Shown: positions 6,635 to 16,591, counted from the stretch's first letter. The stretch: DNA of 32,980 nucleotides from Planctomycetales bacterium (GCA_027451885.1 DAIDHX010000299.1:1-32980), one strand, 5' to 3'. Program-made: numbers and translations. The notes: generated from the sequence alone by a model not told the origin.

Positions 6635-9208
6635 ATGACGCACGAAACCATCACTCGTCCGGAGTGGAGCACGGTCATCGACCCTGTGCTCCAGAAGGAG
6701 CTCGAACAGCATGTCCTCGTGACCTCATGGGACAAGCTGCTCGGAATGGTCGACACGATCTACAACTGGGGCAGGCGCTCTTCGCTTTGGCCGCTGGGAT
6801 TCGGGCTGGCCTGCTGCGCGATCGAGATGATCTGCACGGCGTCGAGCCGGTTCGACATCGCGCGTTTTGGCGCCGAGGTCTTCCGCGGCTCGCCCCGCCA
6901 GGCCGATCTCATGATCGTCTCGGGTACGGTCACCAAGACGATGATGCCCATCATCGCCCGGCTCTACGATCAAATGCCGGAGCCGAAGTACGTCATCGCC
7001 ATGGGTGCCTGCGCCAGCGGCGGCGGGCCGTTCAAGGAGGGTTACAACGTTGTCTCCGGTGTCGACAAATTCCTCCCGGTCGATGTTTACATTCCAGGCT
7101 GCCCGCCCACGCCGCAGTCGCTGCTGAACGGTTTGATGGTGCTCCAGCGCAAGATCGACGGCGAGAAGATTGATATCCCGCTGATCGGCCGCGAGGGGAA
7201 CACTGCCTGGTATCGCGACGACGTGGAGCGTGAGATCCCGGTGCCTGTGCTTGGCCCTGATCTGATCGATCTGCGTACGGTGGAGCTGGCAGCCGAACGG
7301 ACGGCGATGGGGCTTGTCGAGGCGCGTGAAGCCGGGCTCGACAAGCCCGCGCTGATCCCCGCGCCCACGGTCGAACACGCGCCCCCGCCTGAGACCGCCT
7401 CGGCCAGGCCCGCCCGAAAGCTCAAGCACGCGGTCGCGCGCCCCAGCCTGGTCTGGCTCGGAGACGAACGGCTCGCCCAGCTTGCCGACGATCTCAATCG
7501 CACGCTCGGGCCAGGCACGGCCGCCATCATCCAGGCTGGGCTGCTGATCCCGCCGCAGAAACTCGTCCCGGTCGCGTTTTACCTGCGCGACAAAAACCCG
7601 ATTCGCTACGACTACCTGGTCACAATCCAGAGCGTGCACTACACCGATTGCATCGAGGTTGTCTACCATCTCGACTCGACGGGCGTGCCCGGATCGCTGA
7701 TCGAGCTTCGCGTCCGCGCCGCCGAGGCCGAGGGCGCAGGCGAAGTCCCCTCGCTGTACGACGTTTACCGCGGTGCCGATTTCCAGGAGCGCGAAGTCTT
7801 CGACATGATGGGCGTGCGCTTCGAGGGCCATCCCAATCTCAAGCGCATCCTGATGTGGGAGGGATTCGCCTATCACCCGCTCCGCAAGGATTATCTCGAA
7901 CCCTACTACGAAGCCCCGGCGAAGGTCTTTCCAAGCCGTGTCGACGATGGGCTCGGGCACCACTTCCGCGCGGAGGAACTCAATCCGCACGGCACCAATC
8001 TCAAGGCGCCTCGGAATTACCAGGACTGGGGAAAGCTCTCCTCGCTCGATGACCCCAAGGGCCGCTTGCTCGTTCCCAGCGGCGTGCAGGTTGAAGAGCT
8101 CGCCACCGACCAGTACGTCGTCAGCATGGGTCCGCAGCACCCGAGCACCCACGGCGTCTTCCGGCTCAATCTGCGGGTCGACGGCGAAACGATCGTCGGC
8201 CTTCAGCCCGTGATGGGCTACATGCACCGCAACCACGAGAAAATCGGCGAGCGGAACACGTTCCTCATGAACTTCCCGTTCACCGACAGGCTCGATTATT
8301 TGACCTCAATGGCCAACAACTTCGGCTACGCCCTCGCCGTCGAGCAGCTCCTGGGGGACGAAGCCAGGCCGCCCGAGCGCGCGGAGTACATCCGCGTGAT
8401 CATGGCCGAGCTCACCCGTATCGCCAGCCACATGTGGTCGATCGGCTTCTTGCTCAACGATCTGGGCGCATTCTTCACTCCCGCGCTCTACGCCATCGAG
8501 GAACGCGAGCTCATCCTCGACCTCTTCGAGTGGGCCGCCGGCAGCCGCATGATGTGCAACTATTTCCGCTTCGGCGGCGTGGCCTTCGACCTGCCCCCCG
8601 GCTGGATCGAGCGCTGCCGGGGTATCGTGAACGAGCGCATCGACCGGAAAATCGACGAGCTCGACCGATACCTTTCCGGCAACGAGATCCTGCTCGATCG
8701 CACCAAGGGCGTGGGCATCCTCGACCGGGAGCAGGCGATCCAGTTCTCAACGTCCGGGCCGGTGTTGCGCGCCTCGGGCGTCGCCTACGACATCCGCCGG
8801 GTTGCTCCCTACAGCATCTACGACCGCTTCGAATTCCGAATCCCCACGGGAACCGTCGGCGACGTTTACGACCGCTATCACGTGCGGCTCGAGGAGATGC
8901 GCGAAAGCGTGCGCATCCTCAAGCAGGCTGTCCGCGACATTCCGGACGGGCCGATCCTGCCACGCAAGAAGACATACCAGATCAAGGTGCCCGCGGGTGA
9001 GGCCTATTCGCGCGTTGAGAATCCCAAGGGGGAGCTGGGCTACTACGTGGTTGCGGACGGCTCGGCAACGGCCTACCGCTACCATGTGCGCAGCCCCAGT
9101 TTCATCAACCTGACTGCGCTCGAGACGATGTGCCTGGGGCATACGATTGCGGACGTGGTCGGTATCCTGGGAAGTCTGGACATCGTGCTCGGCGAGGTCG
9201 ACCGGTAG
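6635..9208 (+). CDS. nuoBCD: NADH-quinone oxidoreductase, fused subunits B/C/D
   Basis: One uninterrupted frame of 857 residues joins three complex I peripheral-arm subunits. NuoB (about 1-180) keeps all four ligands of the terminal cluster N2: C60, C61, C126 and C156. A Pro/Ala-rich linker (about 200-265) leads to NuoC (about 268-430), with the 30-kDa signature [17 protein letters not shown] near residue 383. NuoD follows (about 485-857), with the quinone-site motif GPQHPSTHG and the [11 protein letters not shown] stretch. NuoCD fusions are well known; adding NuoB to the same chain is less usual. The NuoD loop reads [12 protein letters not shown] where many homologues have GYLHRGxEKxAE. The product transfers electrons from the FeS chain to quinone. 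nuoI follows after 82 bp; the membrane and NADH-oxidising subunits are not in the window. Confidence 0.95.
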   Translation: MTHETITRPEWSTVIDPVLQKELEQHVLVTSWDKLLGMVDTIYNWGRRSSLWPLGFGLACCAIEMICTASSRFDIARFGAEVFRGSPRQADLMIVSGTVTKTMMPIIARLYDQMPEPKYVIAMGACASGGGPFKEGYNVVSGVDKFLPVDVYIPGCPPTPQSLLNGLMVLQRKIDGEKIDIPLIGREGNTAWYRDDVEREIPVPVLGPDLIDLRTVELAAERTAMGLVEAREAGLDKPALIPAPTVEHAPPPETASARPARKLKHAVARPSLVWLGDERLAQLADDLNRTLGPGTAAIIQAGLLIPPQKLVPVAFYLRDKNPIRYDYLVTIQSVHYTDCIEVVYHLDSTGVPGSLIELRVRAAEAEGAGEVPSLYDVYRGADFQEREVFDMMGVRFEGHPNLKRILMWEGFAYHPLRKDYLEPYYEAPAKVFPSRVDDGLGHHFRAEELNPHGTNLKAPRNYQDWGKLSSLDDPKGRLLVPSGVQVEELATDQYVVSMGPQHPSTHGVFRLNLRVDGETIVGLQPVMGYMHRNHEKIGERNTFLMNFPFTDRLDYLTSMANNFGYALAVEQLLGDEARPPERAEYIRVIMAELTRIASHMWSIGFLLNDLGAFFTPALYAIEERELILDLFEWAAGSRMMCNYFRFGGVAFDLPPGWIERCRGIVNERIDRKIDELDRYLSGNEILLDRTKGVGILDREQAIQFSTSGPVLRASGVAYDIRRVAPYSIYDRFEFRIPTGTVGDVYDRYHVRLEEMRESVRILKQAVRDIPDGPILPRKKTYQIKVPAGEAYSRVENPKGELGYYVVADGSATAYRYHVRSPSFINLTALETMCLGHTIADVVGILGSLDIVLGEVDR

Positions 9209-9290
9209 ACCGATCGATCTGCGGGGAACGCGAAAACGAGCGAGTCGCGGGCGGAGGCCCCCGCGCGAGCCTGGCGAGAGGATCGAATCC

Positions 9291-10001
9291 ATGGGTGCGG
9301 GAGTCGGCGTTGTTCGCGGCCATCTGATTACGCTCAGGCGCTTTTTGCTGACCTTCTGGCGTGACTGGAAGACCGGCAAAGGGTTCAGCCGGCGCGGGGG
9401 CGGCGCGCTCCTCATCGACCTCTTCCACGGCCCCAAACGCGGCCAGGAGCCCACCGTCACTCAGGATTACAGGACCGACGGGCTCTTCACGGTGGAGTAT
9501 CCCGACGAACGGCTCCCCGTTTACGAGCGTTATCGCGTGCTGCCAGTCCTGATTTACGACGCCGATGACGGCAACGTGCGCTGCACCGCGTGCAAGATCT
9601 GCGCCAAGGTCTGCCCGCCCCAGTGCATCTGGATGTCACAGGCGAAGAGCCCCAAGGGAACGGTCTTGCCGCTCCCCGAGGACTTCTACATCGACATGGA
9701 CGTCTGCATGAATTGCGGCCTGTGCGCGGAGTATTGCCCGTTCGACGCCATCAAGATGGACCACAACTTCGAGCTTTCAAACTACGAACGGCACCAGTCA
9801 CACATCTTCAACCTGCAAGACTTGCTGGTTTCGTCCGAGTTTTATGCCAGAACCCATCCCGAGGCATGGGCGAGCGCGGATGAGGTCAGCGAGCGGAACC
9901 GGGTGGCGAAGAAACGGACTCAGTGGCTGCAAAAGGTGCTCGCGAGCGCCCCGCAGAAACCAGCAGAATCACAAGCTCCCGAAGCAGCCGTGGCGAAGTG
10001 A
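9291..10001 (+). CDS. nuoI: NADH-quinone oxidoreductase subunit I
   Basis: This is a 236-residue ferredoxin-like subunit of complex I that binds clusters N6a and N6b and passes electrons toward NuoB. Two complete 4Fe-4S motifs are present: C98-x2-C101-x2-C104-x3-CP (CTACKICAKVCPP) and C139-x2-C142-x2-C145-x3-CP (CMNCGLCAEYCPF). The amphipathic N-terminus (GHLITLRRFLLTFWRDW) fits its membrane-arm contact. A roughly 45-residue Ala/Gln/Lys-rich C-terminal tail is longer than usual. The ATG at 9291 is preceded by GAGAGGA; the in-frame frame from 9147 overlaps nuoBCD and is rejected. It is probably cotranscribed with nuoBCD, and the pair forms a partial nuo locus. Confidence 0.94.
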   Translation: MGAGVGVVRGHLITLRRFLLTFWRDWKTGKGFSRRGGGALLIDLFHGPKRGQEPTVTQDYRTDGLFTVEYPDERLPVYERYRVLPVLIYDADDGNVRCTACKICAKVCPPQCIWMSQAKSPKGTVLPLPEDFYIDMDVCMNCGLCAEYCPFDAIKMDHNFELSNYERHQSHIFNLQDLLVSSEFYARTHPEAWASADEVSERNRVAKKRTQWLQKVLASAPQKPAESQAPEAAVAK

Positions 10002-10132
10002 CGAACCGCCCACGGCGCCTGGAGCGAGTCACGCGCTGCGTGCGCCAGGATCCTTGAGATTGCGCAGGATGGCGGCGGAGCCCGTCCGTCCCCGACTTCG
10101 CGCGGTTTCGGCTGGCTCGGGCGAGGCGGTCA

Positions 10133-10161
10133 TTGGCGAAGCCGGGCGATCGCACTAGAAT
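10133..10161 (+). promoter_or_regulatory. Candidate sigma70 promoter before the TPR gene
   Basis: TTGGCG (10133-10138) and TAGAAT (10156-10161) are separated by 17 bp. The predicted start near 10168 would give a leader of about 38 nt to the ATG at 10206. This suggests the TPR gene is transcribed independently of nuoBCD-nuoI. Confidence 0.4.
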
Positions 10162-10205
10162 ACGCGAAGCTAGACTGGAATCGCGTTCCTGTTTGAGATC
10201 CCTCA

Positions 10206-10526
10206 ATGCCCACACTGAACGAGCTTTACGACGCGGCCACGGACCGCCGTGACCAGGGAGACAAGGAGGGTGCGGCGGCAATCCTCCAGGATGCACTCGC
10301 GATCGATCCCAATTTCACGCTCGCCCATGGTATGCTCGCCAAGCTCTATGTCGATCTTGCGCAGGCTGACAAGGCGATCGAGCACGCCCGCAAGGTCGTG
10401 GAGCTCGAGCCGGACGACGCTTTCAGCTACACTGCGCTTTCGGTCGTTTACCAGCGCTGCGGCAAGATCCCCGAGGCCGAGCACGCCAAAGCCATGGCCT
10501 GGCAGAAGCAGATGGGCCTCGATTGA
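10206..10526 (+). CDS. Small tetratricopeptide-repeat protein
   Basis: This is a 106-residue protein made of about three consecutive 34-residue TPR units (roughly residues 3-36, 37-70 and 71-104). The TPR pattern is clear in AAAILQDALAIDPNFTLAHG and in AIEHARKVVELEPDDAFSY. It has no signal peptide or membrane segment, so it is a cytoplasmic scaffold or adaptor. It sits 204 bp after nuoI and 45 bp before a secreted peptidase gene. The linkage to either is not shown by sequence; the partner is unknown. Confidence 0.85.
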   Translation: MPTLNELYDAATDRRDQGDKEGAAAILQDALAIDPNFTLAHGMLAKLYVDLAQADKAIEHARKVVELEPDDAFSYTALSVVYQRCGKIPEAEHAKAMAWQKQMGLD

Positions 10527-10571
10527 CCCGCTCGAAACCCTCCCTCGCTCTCGCTCAAGGTGCACAATCCG

Positions 10572-11912
10572 ATGCTGCTCATGAGACTGCTTGCGGGCTC
10601 GCTGCGCGGGCTCGTTGCGCTTGGGGTGTTTGGTCTTGGAATCGCAGCCGCGAGCCCCGCGCTCGCACAGGCCACGGGCGCATCGCCCTGGTTCAGCGAG
10701 AAAATGCCCGAGCTCGTCAGTCTCTACAAGCATTTCCACACCCATCCCGAGCTCTCATTCCACGAGGTTGAGACCTCGAAACGGCTCGCAGCGGAGCTCA
10801 CGGCCGCGGGCGCTCAGACGACCTCGAACGTCGGCAAGCTGGGCGTGGTCGGCGTGATGAAGAACGGGCCAGGACCGGTCGTGCTCGTCCGCTCGGACAT
10901 GGACGCCCTGCCCGTCGTCGAGGAAACCCGGTTGCCGTACGCAAGCACGGTCAAGGCCCACAATCGCGCAGGTAACGAGGTCGGCGTAATGCACGCCTGC
11001 GGCCACGACATCCACATGACGTGTCTGGTGGGGACGGCACACTGGCTCGCGGACCACAAGAACCTTTGGTCTGGGACAGTGCTCTTCATTGGCCAGCCCG
11101 CCGAGGAGGCCATCGACGGCGCACGGAGCATGCTGGAGGCCGGCCTCTACAAGCGCTTTCCCAAACCGAATTATGCAATCGCCCTGCACTGCACCTCGGA
11201 TGCCCCCACGGGCTCGATTGCGTACGTTTCAGGTCCTACGATGGCGAGCTCGACATCACTGCTCGTGACCATGCGCGGCAAGGGGGGCCATGGCGCGTGG
11301 CCGCACAGGACGGTCGATCCGGTTGTACTTTCCGCGCTCCTGGTGCTCGACATGCAAACGATTGTCAGCCGCGAGGTCGAGCCGATCGAGCCGGCCGTGG
11401 TCACCGTGGGCTCGATTCATGGCGGCACCAAGCACAATATTATTCCGGACGAGGTCAGGCTCCAGCTCACTCTCCGCAGCTTTTCTGAGCCCGTGCGCCT
11501 GCAACTGATCGAGGCGATCAAGCGGCGTGCCCGTTCCCTGGCCGAGGCGCACAAGGCACCCGAACCGAGCGTGGTCGTCGAGGAAACCACGCCGCCGACG
11601 ATCAACTCACCCGAGCTGGTCGACAAGGTTGTGCCGGCCTTCAAGGCCGCGCTCGGCGAGTCGAAGGTCTTTCAGGCGAAGCCCGTGATGGGGGCGGAGG
11701 ACTTCGGCCTGTTTGGTGAAGGGGGCGTGCCAACGTTCATGTTCTGGCTGGGCACGCTGCCCGCGGAACGGCTCGCTGCGCTCAAGGCGAAGGGCGAACA
11801 GCCCCCTGCCTTGCACTCGGCCGTCTACTATCCCGAGGCCGAGGGGAGCATCACCACCGGCGTGAAAGCCATGAGTGCCGCGGTCGTCAAGCTGTTGCCG
11901 CCGACAAGGTGA
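10572..11912 (+). CDS. Secreted M20-family amidohydrolase (hippurate hydrolase-like)
   Basis: This is a 446-residue zinc-type amidohydrolase or peptidase of the M20D group, which hydrolyses N-acyl amino acids or peptides. An N-terminal signal peptide (MLLMRLLAG... to SPALAQA) directs export. Metal-site motifs are intact: HACGHDIH (C143, H145), the catalytic GQPAEE (E178/E179), ALHC (H206), and a late LHS motif before VYYPEAE. The dimerisation or lid domain spans about residues 215-325 (GKGGHGAWPHRTVDP). The ATG at 10572 follows AAGG by 11 bases; a GTG at 10560 or an ATG at 10581 are alternatives. It ends 11 bp from the convergent DUF1501 gene. Confidence 0.9.
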   Translation: MLLMRLLAGSLRGLVALGVFGLGIAAASPALAQATGASPWFSEKMPELVSLYKHFHTHPELSFHEVETSKRLAAELTAAGAQTTSNVGKLGVVGVMKNGPGPVVLVRSDMDALPVVEETRLPYASTVKAHNRAGNEVGVMHACGHDIHMTCLVGTAHWLADHKNLWSGTVLFIGQPAEEAIDGARSMLEAGLYKRFPKPNYAIALHCTSDAPTGSIAYVSGPTMASSTSLLVTMRGKGGHGAWPHRTVDPVVLSALLVLDMQTIVSREVEPIEPAVVTVGSIHGGTKHNIIPDEVRLQLTLRSFSEPVRLQLIEAIKRRARSLAEAHKAPEPSVVVEETTPPTINSPELVDKVVPAFKAALGESKVFQAKPVMGAEDFGLFGEGGVPTFMFWLGTLPAERLAALKAKGEQPPALHSAVYYPEAEGSITTGVKAMSAAVVKLLPPTR

Positions 11913-11923
11913 TCCTGGTGCTC

Positions 11924-13405
11924 TCACACGGCCGCCTGGGTGATCAGTTCCTTGATCACCCGCGCGGGCTCGACCCCAGTCAGGCGCTGATCGAGCCCAA
12001 GGTGGCGATACGTGAAGCGGCGGTGATCGAAGCCGAGCAAGTCGAGCACGGTCGCGTGGAAGTCGCGAATATGCACGGGGTCGCGGACGATATTGTACGA
12101 GAAGTCGTCGGTCTCACCGTGGATCGTTCCCGGGCGTGAGCCGCCGCCGGCCATCCACATCGTGAAGCAGCGGGGATGGTGGTCGCGCCCGTAATTCTCG
12201 TGGCTGAGGCCCCCTTGCGAGTAAATCGTGCGCCCGAACTCGCCGCCCCAGATGACCAGGGTCTCGTCGAAAAGCCCTCGCGCCTTCAGATCCTGGATGA
12301 GCGCCCAGCAGGGCTGGTCGACGTCCCGGCACTGGCTGGGCAAGCGGCCCGCCACGTTGAAGTGCGTGTCCCAGTTGTTGTGATAGATCTGCACGAAACG
12401 CACGCCGCGCTCGATCATCCTCCGCGCCAGGAGCGCAGAGTGGGCAAAGGTGCCGGGCTTGCGCGCCTCGTCGCCGTAGAGCGTGAAGGTCGACTCGGGC
12501 TCGTTTGTGATGGCGGTGAGCTCGGGCACGCTCGACTGCATGCGGAAGGCAAGCTCGTACTGTTCAATGCGCGTGTGGGTTTCATCATTACCCACGCGGT
12601 CGTAGTTCATCTGGTTCAGGGCCTTGAGGCCGTCGAGCGTGGCTCTACGGACCTCCGCCGAGACCCCGGGAGGATTGTTGATGTAGAGGATCGGATCGCC
12701 GCCGGAGCGGAACGACACCCCAGCGTGCTCACCCGGCAGGAAACCGGACGACCAGAGCCGGGCCGAGATCGCCTGGAGCTGCTCGGTATTGGTCGGCCGG
12801 GCCACAAGCACCACGAAGGTGGGCAAGTTGTCATTGAGCGATCCCAGGCCGTAGGAAACCCATGCCCCCAGGCAAGGCCGGCCGGTGACCTGGTTGCCCG
12901 TTTGCATGTAAGTAATCGCGGGCTCGTGGTTAATCGCCTCGGTGTGCATGCTGCGAATGAAGCACATGTCGTCGACGATCCGCGACGTGTAAGGCAGGAG
13001 CTCGCAGACCCACATGCCGCACTTGCCGCGCTGGGTGAACTTGTAGCGTGAAGGGGCGATCGGGAATCGCTTCTGGCCCGACGTCATTGTGGTCAGGCGC
13101 TGGCCCTGGCGGATGGAGTCCGGCAGGTCCTTGTCGTACCAACGATCCATGACGGGCTTGTAGTCATACATATCCATCTGCGGCGGCCCGCCGACCATAT
13201 GCAGGTAGATCACCTGCTTCGCCCTGGGCGCGAAGTGGGTACGCGCCTTAAGCGCCTGGGCGGCGTGCTGGGTTCGATCAGCGTCGCCCGCGGCGGCGTC
13301 CTTCGCCAGCAGCGACGCGAGCGCAGCCCAGCTCACGGCGTTCGAGCCCCGTGCCAGGAACTGCCTGCGCGTTTCGTTGCGGATGTATTCTCGGATCGGA
13401 TCCAT
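11924..13405 (-). CDS. DUF1501 protein with Tat-type signal
   Basis: This is a 493-residue member of the DUF1501 family, a sulfatase-like-fold group abundant in planctomycetes. The N-terminus has a twin-arginine motif TRRQFLARG (R13/R14) followed by the hydrophobic stretch AVSWAALASLL, so the protein is probably exported folded by Tat. Typical family stretches include YLHMVGGPPQMDMYDYKP, the RFVQIYHNNWDTH region and VIWGGEFGRTIYSQGG. The biochemical activity of the family is not established. It lies 57 bp downstream of the DUF1549/DUF1553 gene on the same strand, the usual planctomycete pairing, which suggests a shared extracellular or periplasmic degradation role. Confidence 0.92.
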   Translation of the reverse strand: MDPIREYIRNETRRQFLARGSNAVSWAALASLLAKDAAAGDADRTQHAAQALKARTHFAPRAKQVIYLHMVGGPPQMDMYDYKPVMDRWYDKDLPDSIRQGQRLTTMTSGQKRFPIAPSRYKFTQRGKCGMWVCELLPYTSRIVDDMCFIRSMHTEAINHEPAITYMQTGNQVTGRPCLGAWVSYGLGSLNDNLPTFVVLVARPTNTEQLQAISARLWSSGFLPGEHAGVSFRSGGDPILYINNPPGVSAEVRRATLDGLKALNQMNYDRVGNDETHTRIEQYELAFRMQSSVPELTAITNEPESTFTLYGDEARKPGTFAHSALLARRMIERGVRFVQIYHNNWDTHFNVAGRLPSQCRDVDQPCWALIQDLKARGLFDETLVIWGGEFGRTIYSQGGLSHENYGRDHHPRCFTMWMAGGGSRPGTIHGETDDFSYNIVRDPVHIRDFHATVLDLLGFDHRRFTYRHLGLDQRLTGVEPARVIKELITQAAV

Positions 13406-13462
13406 GGCAGCCTCCGCTCGATCGCCGGCGTCTGGCTTTCGCGCCAGCGCACAAACTTCTAT

Positions 13463-16400
13463 TTATTTGTTCAGAAATTCATCAAGATTCATGAGCTCAT
13501 TTGCAAGCATTGTCCAGGCTGCGAGCGTGCCGGGATCGAGCGCGGCATCGGGCCTGGACTCTCCCACGTTGATCAGCTTGAGCGCTTCCTCGGGCCGGGA
13601 CTGGTACCACTGTGCCAGGCGCTCGAGCGAAACCAGCACAGCGGGCCGCTCGTCGGCGCCCAGCGGCCGCGCGATCAGCCGCGTGCACATCCAGTCGATG
13701 CGGTCCTCCTCGCGCGCGAACTTGTGCTTGAGAGCCAGTGTGGCCAGGCCGCGCGCGGCCTCGATGAACTGGGGGTCGTTCAGAGTAACGAGCGCCTGCA
13801 GCGGGGTGTTGGTGCGCTCGCGCTTCACGGTGCAGGTTTCCCGCGTGGGGGCGTTGAAGATCTCGAACGACGCCGGGGGTGCGCTTCGTTTCCAGAAGGT
13901 GTAGACTGAGCGGCGGTAGAGCTTCTCGCCGTGGTCCGGAACATAGAAGTGCGTGTTGCTTTCAGGCATGGCAACGGCTTCCCACACGCCCTCGGGCTGA
14001 TACGGCCTGACGCTCGGTCCGCCCATCCTGCGCACCAGCAAGCCGCCGGCCTCGAGCGCGGCGTCGCGCACCATCTCGCCGTCCATGCGGAATCGCGGCC
14101 CGCGCGAGAGCAGGCGATTCTGTGCATCCTTCGCGCGTTTCTCGGGCGTAACCACGGCCGACTGGCGGTAGGTGGCGGATGTGACCATCAGCTTGAAGAG
14201 CCGCTTCACATTCCAGCCGGAATCACGAAACTCGACCGCGAGCCAGTCGAGCAGATTCTGGTTCGACGGCAGCTCGCCGGTCACGCCAAAGTCGCCGGTG
14301 GTGCTCACCAGTCCGACGCCGAAGACCTCTTGCCAGAAGCGGTTGACCACAACCCGCGCGGTGAGTGGATGCTCGGGGCGTACCAGCCATTCCGCGAGCC
14401 CCAGGCGATTCCGCGGCAGATCCCTGGGCCACGTGGGGAGCGCGGCGGGAGTGGCCGGCTTGACGGGGTCTCTGCGCTTGTCGTACTCGCCGCGGAAGAG
14501 GACGTAGGCCATCGCCTCCTCGCTGCGCTCGTGCATCACGTGCGCCTTCGTGCCGCGCGCAACCAAGGGTTCAAGCGCGCGATCGACGTCCGCCCTGCGC
14601 TCCAGGAGCGCGCGCGACACGGGATCAAACGCCTCGCGCCAGAATCGGTAGGCACGCTCGAGCTCTCCGGGGGTGCGATCCGCTTCGGCCGCGGCGGCCA
14701 GTAAACGGACGCCCGGCAGCCCCATCACGATGTTCGTCTCGCGAGCGTCGAGAACACGGTCATAGATCCGTAGCGAATGCACAAGCACATTTTCGAGCTT
14801 CGAGCCGGTCTCGCGCTGGCGAAGCTTGAGTGCGACCGCGGTGCGTATTGAGCCCTTGAGCGAATCGGCGTGGGTTTCGGTGGAACGTTTGCGGCCGTCG
14901 ACGTAGATCGAGACGCCGCCGGCCTTGCCGCTGCCATCGTACGTTACCATCACGTGGACCCACTCGCCGATGGGGATTCCCTGGCTGGTCACGACCTTGA
15001 TCGCGTCGTCCGACCAGTGATGCACCAGGTGCGTGGCCACGCGGGCGCCTTCCAACCAGAGGTCCCAGCCGCGGTAGTTGTTGCGGTCGTCCATCCGGGC
15101 GAAGATCGACCCGGTGCCACCGGCGTTCGGGATCTTGATCCAGGCGCCGAAGGAGAATGCGTGATCCTTCTCAAAGTCACCGAAATCGGCCGCGTACGAT
15201 TTCACGCTCGGCCGCTCGCCCGGCAAAAGATCAAGCGCCTCGAGCTGGAGCCCGTTCGAGGGCGCAAGCGCGCGGAGCGTCTCGGGCTCAAGCGCGCCAA
15301 GCCAGCGCGTGAATTCGGGCCGGGCGTCTCGCGCGCGCTTTTCCAGATCCGCGCGGATCGCGGACTTTTCAGCTTGCAGGCTTTCCCAGCGTTTGCGATC
15401 GTTCGCGGCTGGCACGAACAGCGTCGGCGGCGTGTCCTGCACGTTGCCGTCCATCACCGGCTGGGTCGTGTTGTTGAAAAACGCCGACAGCGCATAAAAC
15501 TCGCGCTGAGAAATCGGATCGAACTTGTGATCGTGGCACACCGCACAGCCCGCGGTGAGCCCCATCCAGACGAGCGACACGGTCTCGGTGCGGTCGCGCG
15601 TGTAGAGAACCTGGTACTCCTCGGGAATTACCCCGCCTTCGTTGGTGGTGGCGTTACAGCGATTGAAGCCGGAGGCCACCTGCTGGTCGAGCGTGGCGTG
15701 CGGCAGCAGGTCGCCGGCGATTTGCTCGATCGTGAATCGGTCGAACGGCAGGTTGCGATTGAACGCGCGGATCACCCAGTCGCGATAGGCCCAGGCCTCG
15801 CGATAATTGTCAAAGTGATAGCCGTTCGTATCGGCGTAACGAGCCAGGTCGAGCCAGTAACGCGCCCGATGCTCGCCCCATTCGGGACGTGCGAGAAGCG
15901 CATCGACCAGGTCTTCGTAGGCGGTTTTCGAGGCATCGTGCACGAACCGTTCGACGGCTGCGGGATCGGGCGGCAGGCCGGTAAGATCAAGCGACAGTCT
16001 GCGCGCGAGCGTTCGGCGAGAAGCCTCGGGCGCGGGCTTGAGGCCGATTTCCTCGAGCTTTGCCAGCACGAAGCGATCGATCGGGTTGCGCACCCAGGCC
16101 GGGTCTTTCACGGCGGGCAAAGGCGGCCGCCTGGGTGCGATCAGCGACCAGTGGGGTTGGTATTCCGCCCCTTCCGCAATCCAGCGCGCGAGCGTGGCGC
16201 GCTCGGCCGCGGAGAGCGTCTTGGTCGTCTCCTTCGGCGGCATGACCTCGGCCGCGTCGCTGGAATGGATTCGCAGGACAAGCTCGCTCGCGTCCGGCTT
16301 GCCCGGCACGATCGCGCCGGCGTGAATCGCCGCGTCACGCTGGTCGAGCCGCAGATCGGCCTTCCGCGCTGCGCTATCTGGACCGTGGCAGGCGAAACAG

Positions 16401-16591
16401 TTCTCAGCCAGAATCGGGCGGATGTCGCGGTTGTATTCCAGCTTCGGCCGGTCCGAAGCGCCCCGGACCGGGATCGCGATCAACCCTGACATCATCGCTG
16501 CCAGTACGATTGATCCCACACGCGATCGATACGGGCTCCGAGCCCCGAAAAGGCTGAGCGATCGGCTCGACCGCGAAGCGTTCGGATGCAT
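13463..16591 (-). CDS. PSCyt1-DUF1549-LamG-DUF1553 protein
   Basis: This is a 1042-residue planctomycete-type protein. After a basic start, a hydrophobic export segment lies at about 27-45. The cytochrome-like PSCyt1 domain (about 52-150) has a haem c motif C65-x2-C68-H69 (CFACH). DUF1549 follows (about 168-375) with a second CxxCH, C349-H353 (CAVCHDHKFDP). A LamG/concanavalin-like domain (about 460-625) is inserted before DUF1553 (about 715-1000). The architecture suggests an envelope-associated redox or carbohydrate-binding protein; the enzymatic activity of these DUFs is unknown. A GGGAG ribosome site precedes the ATG. It is the first gene of a two-gene unit with the DUF1501 gene. Confidence 0.93.
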   Translation of the reverse strand: MHPNASRSSRSLSLFGARSPYRSRVGSIVLAAMMSGLIAIPVRGASDRPKLEYNRDIRPILAENCFACHGPDSAARKADLRLDQRDAAIHAGAIVPGKPDASELVLRIHSSDAAEVMPPKETTKTLSAAERATLARWIAEGAEYQPHWSLIAPRRPPLPAVKDPAWVRNPIDRFVLAKLEEIGLKPAPEASRRTLARRLSLDLTGLPPDPAAVERFVHDASKTAYEDLVDALLARPEWGEHRARYWLDLARYADTNGYHFDNYREAWAYRDWVIRAFNRNLPFDRFTIEQIAGDLLPHATLDQQVASGFNRCNATTNEGGVIPEEYQVLYTRDRTETVSLVWMGLTAGCAVCHDHKFDPISQREFYALSAFFNNTTQPVMDGNVQDTPPTLFVPAANDRKRWESLQAEKSAIRADLEKRARDARPEFTRWLGALEPETLRALAPSNGLQLEALDLLPGERPSVKSYAADFGDFEKDHAFSFGAWIKIPNAGGTGSIFARMDDRNNYRGWDLWLEGARVATHLVHHWSDDAIKVVTSQGIPIGEWVHVMVTYDGSGKAGGVSIYVDGRKRSTETHADSLKGSIRTAVALKLRQRETGSKLENVLVHSLRIYDRVLDARETNIVMGLPGVRLLAAAAEADRTPGELERAYRFWREAFDPVSRALLERRADVDRALEPLVARGTKAHVMHERSEEAMAYVLFRGEYDKRRDPVKPATPAALPTWPRDLPRNRLGLAEWLVRPEHPLTARVVVNRFWQEVFGVGLVSTTGDFGVTGELPSNQNLLDWLAVEFRDSGWNVKRLFKLMVTSATYRQSAVVTPEKRAKDAQNRLLSRGPRFRMDGEMVRDAALEAGGLLVRRMGGPSVRPYQPEGVWEAVAMPESNTHFYVPDHGEKLYRRSVYTFWKRSAPPASFEIFNAPTRETCTVKRERTNTPLQALVTLNDPQFIEAARGLATLALKHKFAREEDRIDWMCTRLIARPLGADERPAVLVSLERLAQWYQSRPEEALKLINVGESRPDAALDPGTLAAWTMLANELMNLDEFLNK

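Noticed and set aside
6725-8236. 503-codon minus-strand frame antisense to nuoBCD
   Set aside because: It mirrors a strongly conserved complex I gene; long antisense frames are expected at this GC content, and the translation has no recognisable domain.
14870-16489. 539-codon plus-strand frame inside the DUF1553 gene
   Set aside because: Shadow of the conserved minus-strand gene; composition is not protein-like (Arg/Val/Gly repeats) and there is no ribosome site.
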